Assembly: GCA_018432935.1 (NCBI GenBank)
Contig: JAHDSF010000020.1
Location: 88,402-152,401, forward strand
DNA from: Rhodospirillales bacterium
GTDB taxonomy: Bacteria > Pseudomonadota > Alphaproteobacteria > Rhodospirillales > Shumkoniaceae
DNA: 64,000 nucleotides
Reading direction: 5' to 3'
The notes beneath the pieces are model-generated. The model was not told the DNA's origin. It worked only from the letters and a program-made list of their open reading frames with translations, and did not search any database. The position numbers were made by a program, and so were the translations under genes. Shown one piece after another: positions 44,566 to 54,627 of this stretch (position 1 is the stretch's first letter; each line of letters starts with the position of its first letter).

Positions 44566-45777
44566 ATGGGTGCAGAGCGTTCGGATCCACACGGGGCGCG
44601 CCCGTCGACCGCCGGCGTGTTCCTGGCGTTCCTGCAGCTCGGCCTGACGTCGTTCGGCGGCCCCGTCGCGCATCTCGGCTACTTTCGCGAAGCCTTTGTC
44701 GTACGGCGACGCTGGATCGACGAGCGGGCCTACGCCGATCTGGTGGCGCTGTGCCAGTTCCTGCCCGGGCCTGCCTCCAGCCAGGTCGGCATCGCCATAG
44801 GGTTGGCCAAGGCGGGCTTGCCCGGAGCCTTCGCCGCCTGGCTCGGGTTCACCGCGCCGTCGGCGCTCGCGCTGACGGCATTCGGTTACGGCGTGATGCT
44901 CTGGCGCGACGCCATTCCTAGCGGTCTGCTGCATGGCCTCAAGGTCGTCGCGGTGGCGGTGGTGGCCCAGGCGGTGTGGGGAATGGCGCGAACTCTCTGT
45001 CCCGACCCGCCGCGGATGACATTGGCGGTAATCGCCGCCATGGCGGTCCTGCTCTCGCAGACCCCGCTGATGCAGGCGGCGGTGATCGTATCGAGCGGCC
45101 TCGTGGGGCTCGCCTTCCGAGGGGCTACGCCCGGCGATCGCCCCTTACCGCTGGGAGTCGGAATCGGACGCGGCCTTGCTGCCGCCTGTCTCGCCGCCTT
45201 CTTTCTCCTGCTGGGCTTGCTGCCGCTAGCCGCGGCCGCCTTCCCGTCGCAAGGTCTGGCCCTGGTCGACAGCTTCTACCGCTCCGGCTCGCTGGTGTTC
45301 GGCGGCGGTCACGTGGTGCTGCCGCTGCTGCAGGCCGAGGTGGTGCCGCCCGGCTGGGTGAGCGACGACGCCTTCCTCGCCGGCTACGGCGCGGCCCAGG
45401 CGGTGCCGGGGCCGCTCTTCACCTTCGCCGCCTTCCTGGGCACGGTGGCGGGCCCCGAGCCGAACGGCTGGGCGGGCGCGCTCCTCTGCCTGGTCGCCAT
45501 CTTCGCGCCTTCGTTCCTGCTGGTCGTCGGCGCGTTGCCGTTCTGGGACACTCTGCGCCGCCAGCCGTTGGTGCAGAGGGCGCTGGTCGGCATCAATGCC
45601 GGGGTGGTCGGGCTGCTGCTGGCCGCCCTCTACAACCCGGTCTGGACCGGCGCCATCCGGGCCCCGACCGATTTCGCGCTTGCCCTGGCGGCCTTCACCC
45701 TGCTGGTCTTCTGGAAGCTTCCGCCGCCGCTGGTCGTGACCCTGACCGCCGTGGCCGGCTGGCTGTTTCTGGCCTGA
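44566..45777 (+). CDS. chrA: Chromate efflux transporter (two CHR domains)
   Basis: A 403-aa antiporter predicted to expel chromate. Both CHR halves are present: FGGPVAHLGYFREAFVVRR with LCQFLPGPASSQVGIAIG, and VFGGGHVVLPLLQAEVVPPG with AAQAVPGPLFTFAAFLG. I chose the ATG at 44566 because GGAGGGGG precedes it. It is followed 11 bp later by a methyltransferase. Confidence 0.92.
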   Translation: MGAERSDPHGARPSTAGVFLAFLQLGLTSFGGPVAHLGYFREAFVVRRRWIDERAYADLVALCQFLPGPASSQVGIAIGLAKAGLPGAFAAWLGFTAPSALALTAFGYGVMLWRDAIPSGLLHGLKVVAVAVVAQAVWGMARTLCPDPPRMTLAVIAAMAVLLSQTPLMQAAVIVSSGLVGLAFRGATPGDRPLPLGVGIGRGLAAACLAAFFLLLGLLPLAAAAFPSQGLALVDSFYRSGSLVFGGGHVVLPLLQAEVVPPGWVSDDAFLAGYGAAQAVPGPLFTFAAFLGTVAGPEPNGWAGALLCLVAIFAPSFLLVVGALPFWDTLRRQPLVQRALVGINAGVVGLLLAALYNPVWTGAIRAPTDFALALAAFTLLVFWKLPPPLVVTLTAVAGWLFLA

Positions 45778-45788
45778 AGGAGAATGCC

Positions 45789-46586
45789 ATGGTCGTGCCA
45801 TTCGAGCCCCGGCGCTTCCACTCCACGGTGCCGTTCTACGCACGCTTCCGCGTCGCTTATCCGGACGGCCTGATCCGCGCCGTCGCGGCCGCGGTCGGAC
45901 TGCGGCCGGGGATGCGGGTGCTCGACCTCGGCTGCGGGCCGGGATTGCTGGCGATCCCCTTCGCCCACCTCGGCGCCGCCGTCACCGCCGTCGACCCCGA
46001 GCCCGACATGCTCGAAGCCGCCGCCGCAGCAGCAGCAGCCGAAGGGGCGACGATCGAGTTTCGCCGGGGCAGTTCGTACGACCTGCCGATCGACGGCGGA
46101 CCGTTCCGGCTGGCCGCCATCGGCCGCGCCTTCCACTGGATGGATCGAACGGCGACCCTGCGGACCCTCGATGCCCAGATCGAGCCCGACGGGGCCGTCG
46201 CCTTGTTTGCCGAGCGCCACCCGGCCACCTGCGAGAACGCGTGGCGGGAAGCGCTTGACGCCGTCGCATCGCGGTTCGGACAGGACGACGCCGACCACCG
46301 GCGCGAGCGCGACGCCCCCGGCTACCGCAGCCATGAATCCGTGCTCCTCGATTCCCCCTTCCCGGTGCTGACCGGCCATGCGGTGACGGTGCGCCGGACG
46401 CTCGACGCCGACGACATCGTCGGGCGCGCTTTGTCCCGCTCCACCACCTCGCCGGAACGCCTGGGGCCGCGGGCCGCGGAATTCGAGGCGGCGCTGCGCG
46501 CCCAACTCGAAGCCGCATCCCCCGATGGAAGGTTCACGGAAATCGTCGAGCTCACGGCCCTGGTGGCGAGACGCGCCCGACCCTGA
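45789..46586 (+). CDS. Class I SAM-dependent methyltransferase
   Basis: A 265-aa UbiE-like methyltransferase: VLDLGCGPGLLAIPFAHLGA, AVDPEPDMLEAAAAA and the post-I AAIGRAFHWMDR. An Ala-run follows motif I. AAGGAG precedes the ATG at 45789. Substrate unknown; it shares a transcript with chrA. Confidence 0.85.
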   Translation: MVVPFEPRRFHSTVPFYARFRVAYPDGLIRAVAAAVGLRPGMRVLDLGCGPGLLAIPFAHLGAAVTAVDPEPDMLEAAAAAAAAEGATIEFRRGSSYDLPIDGGPFRLAAIGRAFHWMDRTATLRTLDAQIEPDGAVALFAERHPATCENAWREALDAVASRFGQDDADHRRERDAPGYRSHESVLLDSPFPVLTGHAVTVRRTLDADDIVGRALSRSTTSPERLGPRAAEFEAALRAQLEAASPDGRFTEIVELTALVARRARP

Positions 46587-46600
46587 AGCTCCCGGAACGT

Positions 46601-47407
46601 CTACGCCCGTCCCGCCCAGGCAGGATGCCGGCGAGCAAAGAACGCCTCGATGCCCTCCCTCGCCTCGTCGCCGGCGCGGATGCGGGCGATGCGTCGCGCG
46701 GTGTCGCGCCTGAGCCCTGCATCGTTGGGGCGGTCCGAAACGACGGCGATCAGCTCCTTGGTCGCCTCCACGGCACGCGGTCCGCAGGCCACCAGGGAAC
46801 GCACGATCTCGTTGCAGCAGCCGTTCAGCAGATCCTCGGGGACCAGGTCCGTCACCAGCTCCAGCCGGCAGGCCTCCTCGGCCGAGAACCGTTCTCCCGT
46901 CAACATGTATCGGCGGGCCGCTCTCGCCCCCATGCCGCGTAGCACGTACGGCGCGATAACCGCCGGGATCAGCCCCAGACGCACCTCGGAAAACGCGAAC
47001 CGCGTCCCGATCGCGGCGATCGCGATGTCGCAGGCGGCGATGATGCCGATCCCCGCGCCGAAGGCGTTGCCGTGGATGCGGGCAAGGGTCGGCTTGGGAA
47101 AGGTGTCCAGCCGGTACAGCAGGTCGGCCAGGCGTTGGGCCTCGGCTTCATTCTCCTCCTCCGAGTAGGAAGCCGAGCGCCGCATCCACTCCAGGTCGGC
47201 TCCCGCCGAGAAGCTCTTGCCGGCGCCGGCCAGCACGACCGCCCGCGCATCGTCGTTGACCGCGACGGCATCGAGAATGCGCCCGAATTCCTCCATCACC
47301 GTCTCGTCGAAGGCATTGTGGCGCTCGGGTCGGTTGAGGGTGACCCGCGCCACGCCGCCGACAATCTCGCAAAGGACGCTCCGCGGCTGCTGGGTTTCCA
47401 TGTTCAT
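46601..47407 (-). CDS. Enoyl-CoA hydratase/isomerase-family protein
   Basis: A 268-aa crotonase: RVTLNRPERHNAFDETVMEE, oxyanion-hole GAGKSFSAGADLEWM and RIHGNAFGAGIGIIAACDIA, and catalytic Glu region FAFSEVRLGLIPAVIAPYV. The RLGLIPAVI pattern resembles methylglutaconyl-CoA hydratases of leucine breakdown, but no other leucine genes are near. I preferred ATG 47407 because GGAGG sits 5 bp before it; ATG 47419 is possible. Confidence 0.9.
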   Translation of the reverse strand: MNMETQQPRSVLCEIVGGVARVTLNRPERHNAFDETVMEEFGRILDAVAVNDDARAVVLAGAGKSFSAGADLEWMRRSASYSEEENEAEAQRLADLLYRLDTFPKPTLARIHGNAFGAGIGIIAACDIAIAAIGTRFAFSEVRLGLIPAVIAPYVLRGMGARAARRYMLTGERFSAEEACRLELVTDLVPEDLLNGCCNEIVRSLVACGPRAVEATKELIAVVSDRPNDAGLRRDTARRIARIRAGDEAREGIEAFFARRHPAWAGRA

Positions 47408-47629
47408 GGCCGCCTCCATTCAGAAGTCTCCCTGCTCGATCCGCCGCGATACGGCGTGGGGGGCCGGCCGATCGCTCCGCTCCATCGGCATATGGGATCG
47501 GGGCTGCCGTTTTCCCGCTGGCCACGGGCACATGCCCGTGGGTATGACCTCCCGGAGCACCTCAGGAGGAAAAGGCGTTGCCGGCGGTTGTCCTGACGCG
47601 GCGCTCGCCCCATGTGGTCTGATCGGACC

Positions 47630-48784
47630 ATGCCCGAGGGAAGCAACCCCATCACGATCCGAGTCCTGGAAGGCGCCGGCGACCTTTCCTCCGTCGCCTG
47701 GGACGCCTGCGCGGGCGACGACAACCCTTTTCTGCGCCACGGGTTCTTCCGCGCCGTCGAGGACAGTGGCTCGGCGTGCGCCGCAACGGGCTGGCTGCCC
47801 CGGCACCTAGTCGTCGATGGTCCCGACGGCGTGCCGCGGGCGATTGCGCCGCTCTATCTCAAGAACCACTCCTACGGGGAATACGTGTTCGACTGGGGAT
47901 GGGCCGACGCCTACCAGCGGGCCGGCGGGCGCTATTATCCCAAGCTGCAGGCCGCGGTGCCGTTCACCCCGGTGCCGGGACGGCGCTTCCTGCTGCGGCC
48001 CGACGCCCCCGCCGACCTGCTGGACGCGCTGGCCACCGGCATGTGCCAGTACGCCGCCCGCCTTGGCGCCTCCTCGGTCCATGTCACGTTCCCGCAGAAG
48101 TCCGAGTGGGAGCGGCTTGGCCGACTGGGCTTCCTGCAGCGCCTAGGCCACCAGTTCCATTGGCACAACGAAGGCTATCGTTCGTTCGACGAGTTCCTGG
48201 CCCGGCTCTCGTCACGCAAGCGCAAGGCGATCCGCAAGGAACGCGCCAAAGTGGCCGAGGAAGGCATCGCGATCGTCACGCTGACCGGGGCCGACATCAC
48301 GGAAGCCCACTGGGATACGTTCTACCGCTTCTACAAGAACACCACCGACCGCAAGTGGGGCGAACGCTACCTGAGGCGCAGCTTCTTCTCCCTCCTCCAG
48401 GAGGGGCTGGGCGAGCGCGTTGTCCTTTTCCTGGCCCAACGCGGCGGCCGAACGATCGGCGGCGCCCTCAATCTCGCAGGCAGCGACACGCTGTACGGTC
48501 GCTACTGGGGCGCCATCGAGGACCACCCCTTCCTGCACTTCGAGACCTGCTATTACCGGGCGATCGAGCATGCCATCGAACACGGATTCGCCTGCGTCGA
48601 GGCCGGAGCGCAGGGACCGCACAAGCTGCAACGCGGCTACCTGCCGGTCGAGACCTACAGCGCCCACTGGATCGCCGATCTCCGCCTGCGCGACGCCGTC
48701 GCCCGCTTCGTCGAGCAGGAACGGATCGAGCTTCGCGAGGAAATCCAGGCGCTGGCCGCGGAGTCTCCGTTCCGCGAAGCCTAG
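47630..48784 (+). CDS. FemAB/GNAT-like protein (PF04339 type)
   Basis: A 384-aa protein of two GNAT-like halves: WDACAGDDNPFLRHGFFRAVED, PRAIAPLYLKNHSYGEYVFDWGWADAY, FLARLSSRKRKAIRKER and EAGAQGPHKLQRGYLP. These mark the DUF482 family annotated as peptidoglycan-related acyltransferases; no activity is proven. Its TAG stop shares four bases (CTAG) with the convergent lipocalin stop. Start chosen at 47630; an ATG at 47612 is in frame. Confidence 0.85.
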   Translation: MPEGSNPITIRVLEGAGDLSSVAWDACAGDDNPFLRHGFFRAVEDSGSACAATGWLPRHLVVDGPDGVPRAIAPLYLKNHSYGEYVFDWGWADAYQRAGGRYYPKLQAAVPFTPVPGRRFLLRPDAPADLLDALATGMCQYAARLGASSVHVTFPQKSEWERLGRLGFLQRLGHQFHWHNEGYRSFDEFLARLSSRKRKAIRKERAKVAEEGIAIVTLTGADITEAHWDTFYRFYKNTTDRKWGERYLRRSFFSLLQEGLGERVVLFLAQRGGRTIGGALNLAGSDTLYGRYWGAIEDHPFLHFETCYYRAIEHAIEHGFACVEAGAQGPHKLQRGYLPVETYSAHWIADLRLRDAVARFVEQERIELREEIQALAAESPFREA

Positions 48785-49341
48785 AAGCGGTCCGGATTGC
48801 AGCCCGGCGGACGCTGGTCGACGCGCAACAGATTGGAAACCGGGAAACCCAGGGCCGCCGCCTGCTCGATGATCCGGCTCCTGACTCCGGGCGGCAGGTC
48901 GGGCTCGCGGGACAGGATCCACAGGTAGTCGCGGGATGGCCCGGCCACGGCCGCCCAACGGTAGTTCTCACGGTCCAGCGCGAACACGTTGTAGGCACCG
49001 GAGAAGGGCCAGAAGAAGGTGACCGAGAGGCTCGCGACGTCGGGTCCTTCCTGGAAGCTGGCCGTTCCGTCGGCCACGTCCCACTCGCAGGCGGCACGGT
49101 CGAGACCGCGGTTGATGACATCCAGCTTGCCATCGTCGCGCAACCGGTATTCGGCGGTGACGTTGTTGAGGCCGCGCTCGAACGGGTGGTCGAGCCGGAA
49201 TACCTCGTACCAGGTGCCCTGGTAGCGCGCGGGATCGAACCCGGTCACCGGCTCGATCCCCTCCGGCCGCCCGGCGCAGGCGCCGAGCACGACCAGGACC
49301 GCCAGCCCTGCCACTCCGAACCGCGGGACCCTTCGCTTCAT
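48781..49341 (-). CDS. Bacterial lipocalin (Blc-type lipoprotein)
   Basis: A 186-aa outer-membrane lipocalin. The lipobox VVLGAC gives a lipidated Cys. Conserved: DPARYQGTWYEVFRLDHPFERG, NVFALDRENYRWAAVAGPSRDYLWILSR. Blc proteins bind lysophospholipids or fatty acids under envelope stress. Confidence 0.92.
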   Translation of the reverse strand: MKRRVPRFGVAGLAVLVVLGACAGRPEGIEPVTGFDPARYQGTWYEVFRLDHPFERGLNNVTAEYRLRDDGKLDVINRGLDRAACEWDVADGTASFQEGPDVASLSVTFFWPFSGAYNVFALDRENYRWAAVAGPSRDYLWILSREPDLPPGVRSRIIEQAAALGFPVSNLLRVDQRPPGCNPDRF

Positions 49342-49452
49342 CGCCTACTCCCATTCGCCTTCGAACAGCGGCCTACGCGGCGTCTCGGCCTTCGCTGCCA
49401 TGGCCCCTCGCCAGCCGGGGAAAGCCTCGACATGAGGGCGCGCGGGCGGAAA

Positions 49453-50094
49453 TCAATCCCGCGGGCCGTAGGCGAGCAGGAAGGCGTCCACGGCGTCGAG
49501 GACCCGCCTGGCTATCCGCTCCGGCGCATCTTCACCCTCGAGCATTCCGAACAAGGCGCGAAAATGGATGTTGTAGGTGAGCATGCCGAAGAAGTGCTCG
49601 GCCGCACGGTCGGGGTCGCGGGCGGCCAGGCGGCCGTTCCCGGTCTCCCGTTCCAGATAGGCTGACAGCCGGCGAACGGCCTTTCGCGGCGCCATGTCGA
49701 AGAATGCCCTGCCGAGGCCGGCGAACTGCGGCGCCACGGCGACCATGATGCGGTACAGGCGCAGCGACTGCGGCGCCAGCACGGTCTGCACCATGGCGTG
49801 GCCGATGGTCAGCAGTACGCTGCGGGGATCATCGCCCGCCATCTCGGTCGCCGCGAACAGTTCGAGGAAGCGCCTGCACTGGGCCTCCGCCACCTCGGCG
49901 AACAGCGTCTCTTTGTTCGGGAAGTGGTTGTAGACGGTCTGCTTTGAGACCCCTGCCACCTGTGCAATGGCATCCATACTGGCGGAGTCGTAGCCGTGCT
50001 CGAGAAACACTTGGGCCGCGGCGGCGACGACCGCCTGCCGCTTGGCCAACGTACGGACCGGTGGAGACTCCGCTACGCCCTGGTTGAAGTTCAT
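49453..50094 (-). CDS. TetR-family repressor of the RND efflux operon
   Basis: A 213-aa TetR regulator: helix-turn-helix VVAAAAQVFLEHGYDSASMD, IAQVAGVSKQTVYNHFPNKE; the C-terminal part (YRIMVAVAPQFAGLGRAFFD) is of the AcrR/TetR_C type. It is divergent from the adaptor-pump operon with a palindromic operator between, the usual local repressor arrangement. Start chosen at 50094 (MNFNQGVAESPP). Confidence 0.9.
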   Translation of the reverse strand: MNFNQGVAESPPVRTLAKRQAVVAAAAQVFLEHGYDSASMDAIAQVAGVSKQTVYNHFPNKETLFAEVAEAQCRRFLELFAATEMAGDDPRSVLLTIGHAMVQTVLAPQSLRLYRIMVAVAPQFAGLGRAFFDMAPRKAVRRLSAYLERETGNGRLAARDPDRAAEHFFGMLTYNIHFRALFGMLEGEDAPERIARRVLDAVDAFLLAYGPRD

Positions 50095-50123
50095 TCTCCG
50101 GTTTCCGCGAACCGCGAATCCGA

Positions 50124-50180
50124 TTGACACAATAACGCTGTGGGATTAGGTAGCCCTTCTGGACTGGACCGTCCAGTCCA
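50124..50180 (+). promoter_or_regulatory. RND operon promoter with TetR operator
   Basis: TTGACA (50124-50129), 17 bp, TAGGTA (50147-50152) faces the efflux genes. Just downstream, TGGACTGGA and TCCAGTCCA form a perfect 9-bp inverted repeat around CCG (50160-50180). This has the size and place of a TetR operator covering the transcription start. Confidence 0.75.
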
Positions 50181-50215
50181 TAAATTTTCCACCCTCCTCC
50201 TCAGAGACTCGCGTC

Positions 50216-51319
50216 ATGAAGCGTCTGGCTGTCGGTATCGTGGTGTGCGTATTGGCGCTGGCCGCCGGCGGCGCCTTCTACCAGTTCAGCTATCTGCCCA
50301 GCAATTCGGCCAAGGCGACCCCTGCGGCAGCCCCCGCGGCGGCGAAGCCGCAGGGCCTGCCGGTCGAGGCCGCGGCCGTGACGCTGGACACCGTAGTCGA
50401 CCGTATCGTCGCGGTCGGATCGCTGGTCTCCAACGAATCGGTATTGGTGCGGCCCGAGATCGCCGGCCGCATTGCCCGCATCAACCTGACCGAGGGCGGC
50501 AAGGTCGAGAAGGGTCGGGTCCTGTTCGAACTGGATTCGTCGCTCCACCGGGCCGAGATCGACCAGGCCAAGGCGAACCGGGATCTCAGCGAGAAGAACT
50601 ACGAGCGCGCCACCGAACTGCTGCAGAGAGGGGCCGGCACCCCGCGCAGCCGCGACGAAGCGGTCGCCTCGCTGAAGGTCGACGATGCCGCCCTGGCCTA
50701 CAAGCAGACGATGCTCGACAAGACGCTGATCCGGGCGCCCTTCGACGGCATCGTCGGCTTCCGCAAGGTCAGCGTCGGCGATTACGTCTCGCCGGGCCAG
50801 GACCTCATCAACATCGAGAACATCGATCCCATCAAGGTCGAGTTCCAGATCCCCGAATTCGCCATGCCGAAGGTGGCAGAGGGGCAGCGGGTGGAGGTGG
50901 CGGTCGACGCCTTCCCCCAGACCACCTTCCAGGGCACCGTGATGGCAATCGACCCGCGCCTCGAGGCGGCCAGCCGCAGCATCGTCGTGCGCGCCCGCAT
51001 CCCGAACCCCGACGGTCGGCTCAAGCCGGGCCTGTTCGCCCGCGTCACCCTGGAGACCGCCAGGCGCACCAACGCCGTCCTCATTCCCGAACAGGCGGTG
51101 GTGCCGATGGCCACCGACCGGATCGTGTTCCGCGTCGTCGATGGAAAGGCGGTGTCGACCAAGGTGAAGCTGGGCACGCGCCAGAACGGCCAGGTCGAGA
51201 TCGTGGAGGGCCTCGACTCCAGGGCCACCGTGATCACCGCCGGCCACCAGAAGATCCGCGAGGGCATGCCCGTCATCGTGCTGCCGGCCGCCGGCAAGGG
51301 CACCGGCGGAGGAGCATGA
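50216..51319 (+). CDS. RND efflux periplasmic adaptor protein
   Basis: A 367-aa membrane fusion protein: N-terminal signal/anchor (LAVGIVVCVLALAAGGAFY), barrel-sandwich halves (VRPEIAGRIARINLTEGGKV; LIRAPFDGIVGFRKVSVGDYV), a coiled-coil hairpin between them, and beta-barrel (ASRSIVVRARIPNPDGRLKPG, VLIPEQAVVPM). It joins the inner-membrane pump to an outer-membrane channel; no channel gene lies in this operon. Confidence 0.93.
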   Translation: MKRLAVGIVVCVLALAAGGAFYQFSYLPSNSAKATPAAAPAAAKPQGLPVEAAAVTLDTVVDRIVAVGSLVSNESVLVRPEIAGRIARINLTEGGKVEKGRVLFELDSSLHRAEIDQAKANRDLSEKNYERATELLQRGAGTPRSRDEAVASLKVDDAALAYKQTMLDKTLIRAPFDGIVGFRKVSVGDYVSPGQDLINIENIDPIKVEFQIPEFAMPKVAEGQRVEVAVDAFPQTTFQGTVMAIDPRLEAASRSIVVRARIPNPDGRLKPGLFARVTLETARRTNAVLIPEQAVVPMATDRIVFRVVDGKAVSTKVKLGTRQNGQVEIVEGLDSRATVITAGHQKIREGMPVIVLPAAGKGTGGGA

Positions 51320-51322
51320 CGC

Positions 51323-54300
51323 ATGTTCCTTTCCGACACCTCGATCCGGCGGCCGGTGCTGGCCACGGTGATGAGCATCCTGATCCTGCTGGTCGGCGCC
51401 GTCAGCTACCAGAGCCTGACGGTACGCGAGTATCCCAACATCGACCCGCCGGTGGTCAGCGTCGAGACCGACTACAAGGGCGCCAGCTCGGAGATCGTCG
51501 AGACCCAGGTCAGCAAAGTGATCGAGGACTCGATCGCCGGCATCGAGGGCATCAACTTCACCTCCTCGGTCAGCCGCCCCGAGAAGAGCCGCATCACCAT
51601 CACCTTCCGCCTCGACCGCGACGCCAACGAGGCGACCAATGACGTGCGCGACCGCGTCAGCCGGGTCCGCGGCCTGCTGCCGGACGCGATCGACGATCCG
51701 ATCATCCGCCGCGTCGAGGCCGACGCCCAGCCGATCATCTACCTCGCGGTCGGCAGCGACCGCCTCGACGCGATCGAGATCAGCGACTACACCGACCGCT
51801 ACCTGAAGGACAGGATGCAGATCCTGCCCGGCGTCGCCCAGGCGATGGTGATGGGCGAACGGCGTTACGCGATGCGCATCTCGCTCGACCCGGTCCGGCT
51901 CGCCGCCTACCGTCTCACGGTCCAGGACGTCGAGACCGCCCTGCGCAACCAGAACGTCGAGATTCCCGCCGGCCGGATCGAGAGCACGGCCCGCGAGTTC
52001 ACCGTCCAGGCGACCACCGACCTGCGAACGCCCGACGAGTTCGAAAGCCTCATCCTGCGTGCCGGCCAGGGCTACCAGGTCCGCCTCAAGGACGTCGGCA
52101 AGGCCGAACTCGGGACCGAGAACGAGCGCACCGTGACCCGCTTCAAGGGGCAGACCCTGGTCGGGCTCGGCATCGTCAAGCAGGCGGTCGCCAATCCGAT
52201 CGACGTCTCTCGCGCGGTCAACAAGCAGATCAAGGACATCGCCGGCACTCTGCCGGAGGGGATGACCGTCGACGTCGCCTACGACTCCTCCGTCTTCATC
52301 GAGGAATCGATCAACAACGTGTTCCACTCCATCGGCGAAGCGGTGGTGCTGGTCGTCCTCATCATCTTCATCTTCCTGCGTTCGTTCCGCGCCGTCCTGA
52401 TTCCGGTGGTGACGATCCCGGTCGCGCTCATCGGCACCTTCTCGGTGATGCTGCTGGTCGGCTTCACCATCAATACCCTGACCCTGCTGGGAATGGTGCT
52501 GGCGGTCGGGCTGGTGGTCGACGACGCCATCGTCATGCTGGAGAACGTCCACCGCCACGTCGAGGAGGGTCTGCCGCGCCGCAAGGCGGCGCTGCTCGGC
52601 AGCAAGGAGATCGGCTTCGCCATCATCGCGATGACGCTGACCCTGGTCTCGGTCTACGCGCCGATCGGGTTCATGTCCGGAACCACCGGCCGGCTGTTCA
52701 CCGAGTTCGCTTGGACCGTGGCCGCAACCGTCCTGGTGTCGGGCTTCGTGGCGCTGACGCTGTCGCCGATGATGTGCTCCAAACTGCTGCGTCACCAGAG
52801 CCGGCACAACATCCTGTACAACGCCTTCGAGCGGATGTTCACCGGCATGATCGACGGCTACCGCGCAACCCTGCGCGGGGCGCTGAAGGTGCGCTTTCTG
52901 GTCATCCTGGTCGGCCTCGGGGTGGCGGGCGGCAGCGTTTATTTCTTCCAGCACCTGCATTCCGAGCTGGCACCGGTCGAGGACCGCGGCGGCATCATGA
53001 ACTTCGGCATCGCGCCGGAGGGCGCGACCATGGAATACACCGACACCTATGGCCGCCAGATCGTCAAGCTGCTGGAGGCGGTCCCCGAGCAGGAGAAGAT
53101 CTTCCAGGTCACCGGCTGGCCCGAGGTGACGCAGACGATCGCCATCCTCGATCTCGTCGACTGGGACCAGCGCAAGCGCACCCAGATGGAGATCGTGCGC
53201 GAGCTATTCCCCAAGCTGCTGGCGATCCCCGGCGTGCTGGCGTTCTCGGTCAACCCGCCCTCGCTCGGCCAGAGCCCCGGCAAGAAGCCGGTGCAATTCG
53301 TGATCCGCACCACGCTGCCGTACGAGGATCTGGCCAAGGAAGTCGAAAAGTTCGTGGCCGAGGCGCGCAAGAACCCGCAACTGGTCAACCTCGACACCGA
53401 CCTCAAGCTGAACAAGCCGCAGGTCGACATCTCGATCGACCGCAACAAGGCGGCGGACCTCGGCATCTCGATCGAGACCCTGGGCCGCACCCTCGAGACC
53501 CTGCTCGGAGGACGCGACGTCACCCGCTTCAAGAAGGACGGCGAGCAGTACGACGTCATCGTCAAGCTCGCCGACATCGACCGCCGCAATCCTTCCGACC
53601 TGGCCCGGGTCTTCGTCCGCTCCTCGTCCGGACTAATGGTGCCGCTGTCCAACCTGATTCGGTTTGAGGAAACGGTGACGCCCAAGCAGCTCAACCACTT
53701 CGACCAGCTGCGGGCCGCCACCATCGACGCCAACCTTGCCCCAGGCTACACCCTCGGCCAGGCGCTGACGTTCCTGCAGGACACCGCCGACCACACGCTG
53801 CCTCCCTCGATGCTGACCGCGTATTCGGGCGAATCCCGCGAGTTCATGGAATCGAGCAGCAACATGGTGCTGGTGTTCGCGCTGGCGATCGCCTTCATCT
53901 ATCTGCTGCTGGCGGCCCAGTTCGAGAGCTTCGTCGACCCTTTCATCATCCTGTTCTCGGTGCCGCTTTCGATCACCGGCGCGCTGATGGCGCTGTACCT
54001 GACGGGGCAGACGTTCAACATCTACAGCCAGGTCGGCATCGTCACCCTGATCGGCCTCATCAGCAAGCACGGCATCCTGATCGTCGAGTTCGCCAACCAG
54101 ATGCGCGACCGCGGCATGTCGATCCGCGACGCGGTGGTCGAGGCGGCGGTGCTGCGGTTGCGTCCGATCCTGATGACGACCGGCGCCATGGTGCTTGGCT
54201 CGGTGCCGCTGGCGATGGCAGTCGGTGCCGGCGCCGAAAGCCGCCGCTCGATCGGCTGGGTTGTGGTCGGCGGCCTTCTGGTCGGCACCTTCTTCACCCT

Positions 54301-54403
54301 TTTCGTGGTGCCGATGGTCTACACCGTGCTGACGCGCCGCCACCGTGCAGCCGAGTTGGAGGAGGCCGAACCGGCCCCCCAAGCCCCCGTTGCAGCCGAG
54401 TAG
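51323..54403 (+). CDS. RND multidrug efflux permease
   Basis: A 1026-aa AcrB-type proton-driven pump. N-terminus MFLSDTSIRRPVLATVMSIL; proton-relay Asp pair in the fourth helix (GLVVDDAIVMLENV); REYPNIDPPVVSVET; two large periplasmic loops; C-terminal helices (YSQVGIVTLIGLISKHGILI). It starts 3 bp after the adaptor. Substrates unpredictable. Confidence 0.95.
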   Translation: MFLSDTSIRRPVLATVMSILILLVGAVSYQSLTVREYPNIDPPVVSVETDYKGASSEIVETQVSKVIEDSIAGIEGINFTSSVSRPEKSRITITFRLDRDANEATNDVRDRVSRVRGLLPDAIDDPIIRRVEADAQPIIYLAVGSDRLDAIEISDYTDRYLKDRMQILPGVAQAMVMGERRYAMRISLDPVRLAAYRLTVQDVETALRNQNVEIPAGRIESTAREFTVQATTDLRTPDEFESLILRAGQGYQVRLKDVGKAELGTENERTVTRFKGQTLVGLGIVKQAVANPIDVSRAVNKQIKDIAGTLPEGMTVDVAYDSSVFIEESINNVFHSIGEAVVLVVLIIFIFLRSFRAVLIPVVTIPVALIGTFSVMLLVGFTINTLTLLGMVLAVGLVVDDAIVMLENVHRHVEEGLPRRKAALLGSKEIGFAIIAMTLTLVSVYAPIGFMSGTTGRLFTEFAWTVAATVLVSGFVALTLSPMMCSKLLRHQSRHNILYNAFERMFTGMIDGYRATLRGALKVRFLVILVGLGVAGGSVYFFQHLHSELAPVEDRGGIMNFGIAPEGATMEYTDTYGRQIVKLLEAVPEQEKIFQVTGWPEVTQTIAILDLVDWDQRKRTQMEIVRELFPKLLAIPGVLAFSVNPPSLGQSPGKKPVQFVIRTTLPYEDLAKEVEKFVAEARKNPQLVNLDTDLKLNKPQVDISIDRNKAADLGISIETLGRTLETLLGGRDVTRFKKDGEQYDVIVKLADIDRRNPSDLARVFVRSSSGLMVPLSNLIRFEETVTPKQLNHFDQLRAATIDANLAPGYTLGQALTFLQDTADHTLPPSMLTAYSGESREFMESSSNMVLVFALAIAFIYLLLAAQFESFVDPFIILFSVPLSITGALMALYLTGQTFNIYSQVGIVTLIGLISKHGILIVEFANQMRDRGMSIRDAVVEAAVLRLRPILMTTGAMVLGSVPLAMAVGAGAESRRSIGWVVVGGLLVGTFFTLFVVPMVYTVLTRRHRAAELEEAEPAPQAPVAAE

Positions 54404-54627
54404 GTAGGGTCCTGTCCCCTAAGGCTAGCCGTCGCCCAAAGGCTGCTCGCCGGGAGCGGTCTTCCTGCACCCCTCGTCTACCACCTTCGAAGTGATCCGA
54501 CGCAATCGGCTGCCTCCGCATGCCCCGGAGCAGAGGGCGCGCGTTGCCGCGACCGGCTTCCTACACTAAATGATAGTTGTTCTCATCTACCCACAGGCCC
54601 TCCGGTCTACTCGAAGGGGAGTGAGAT

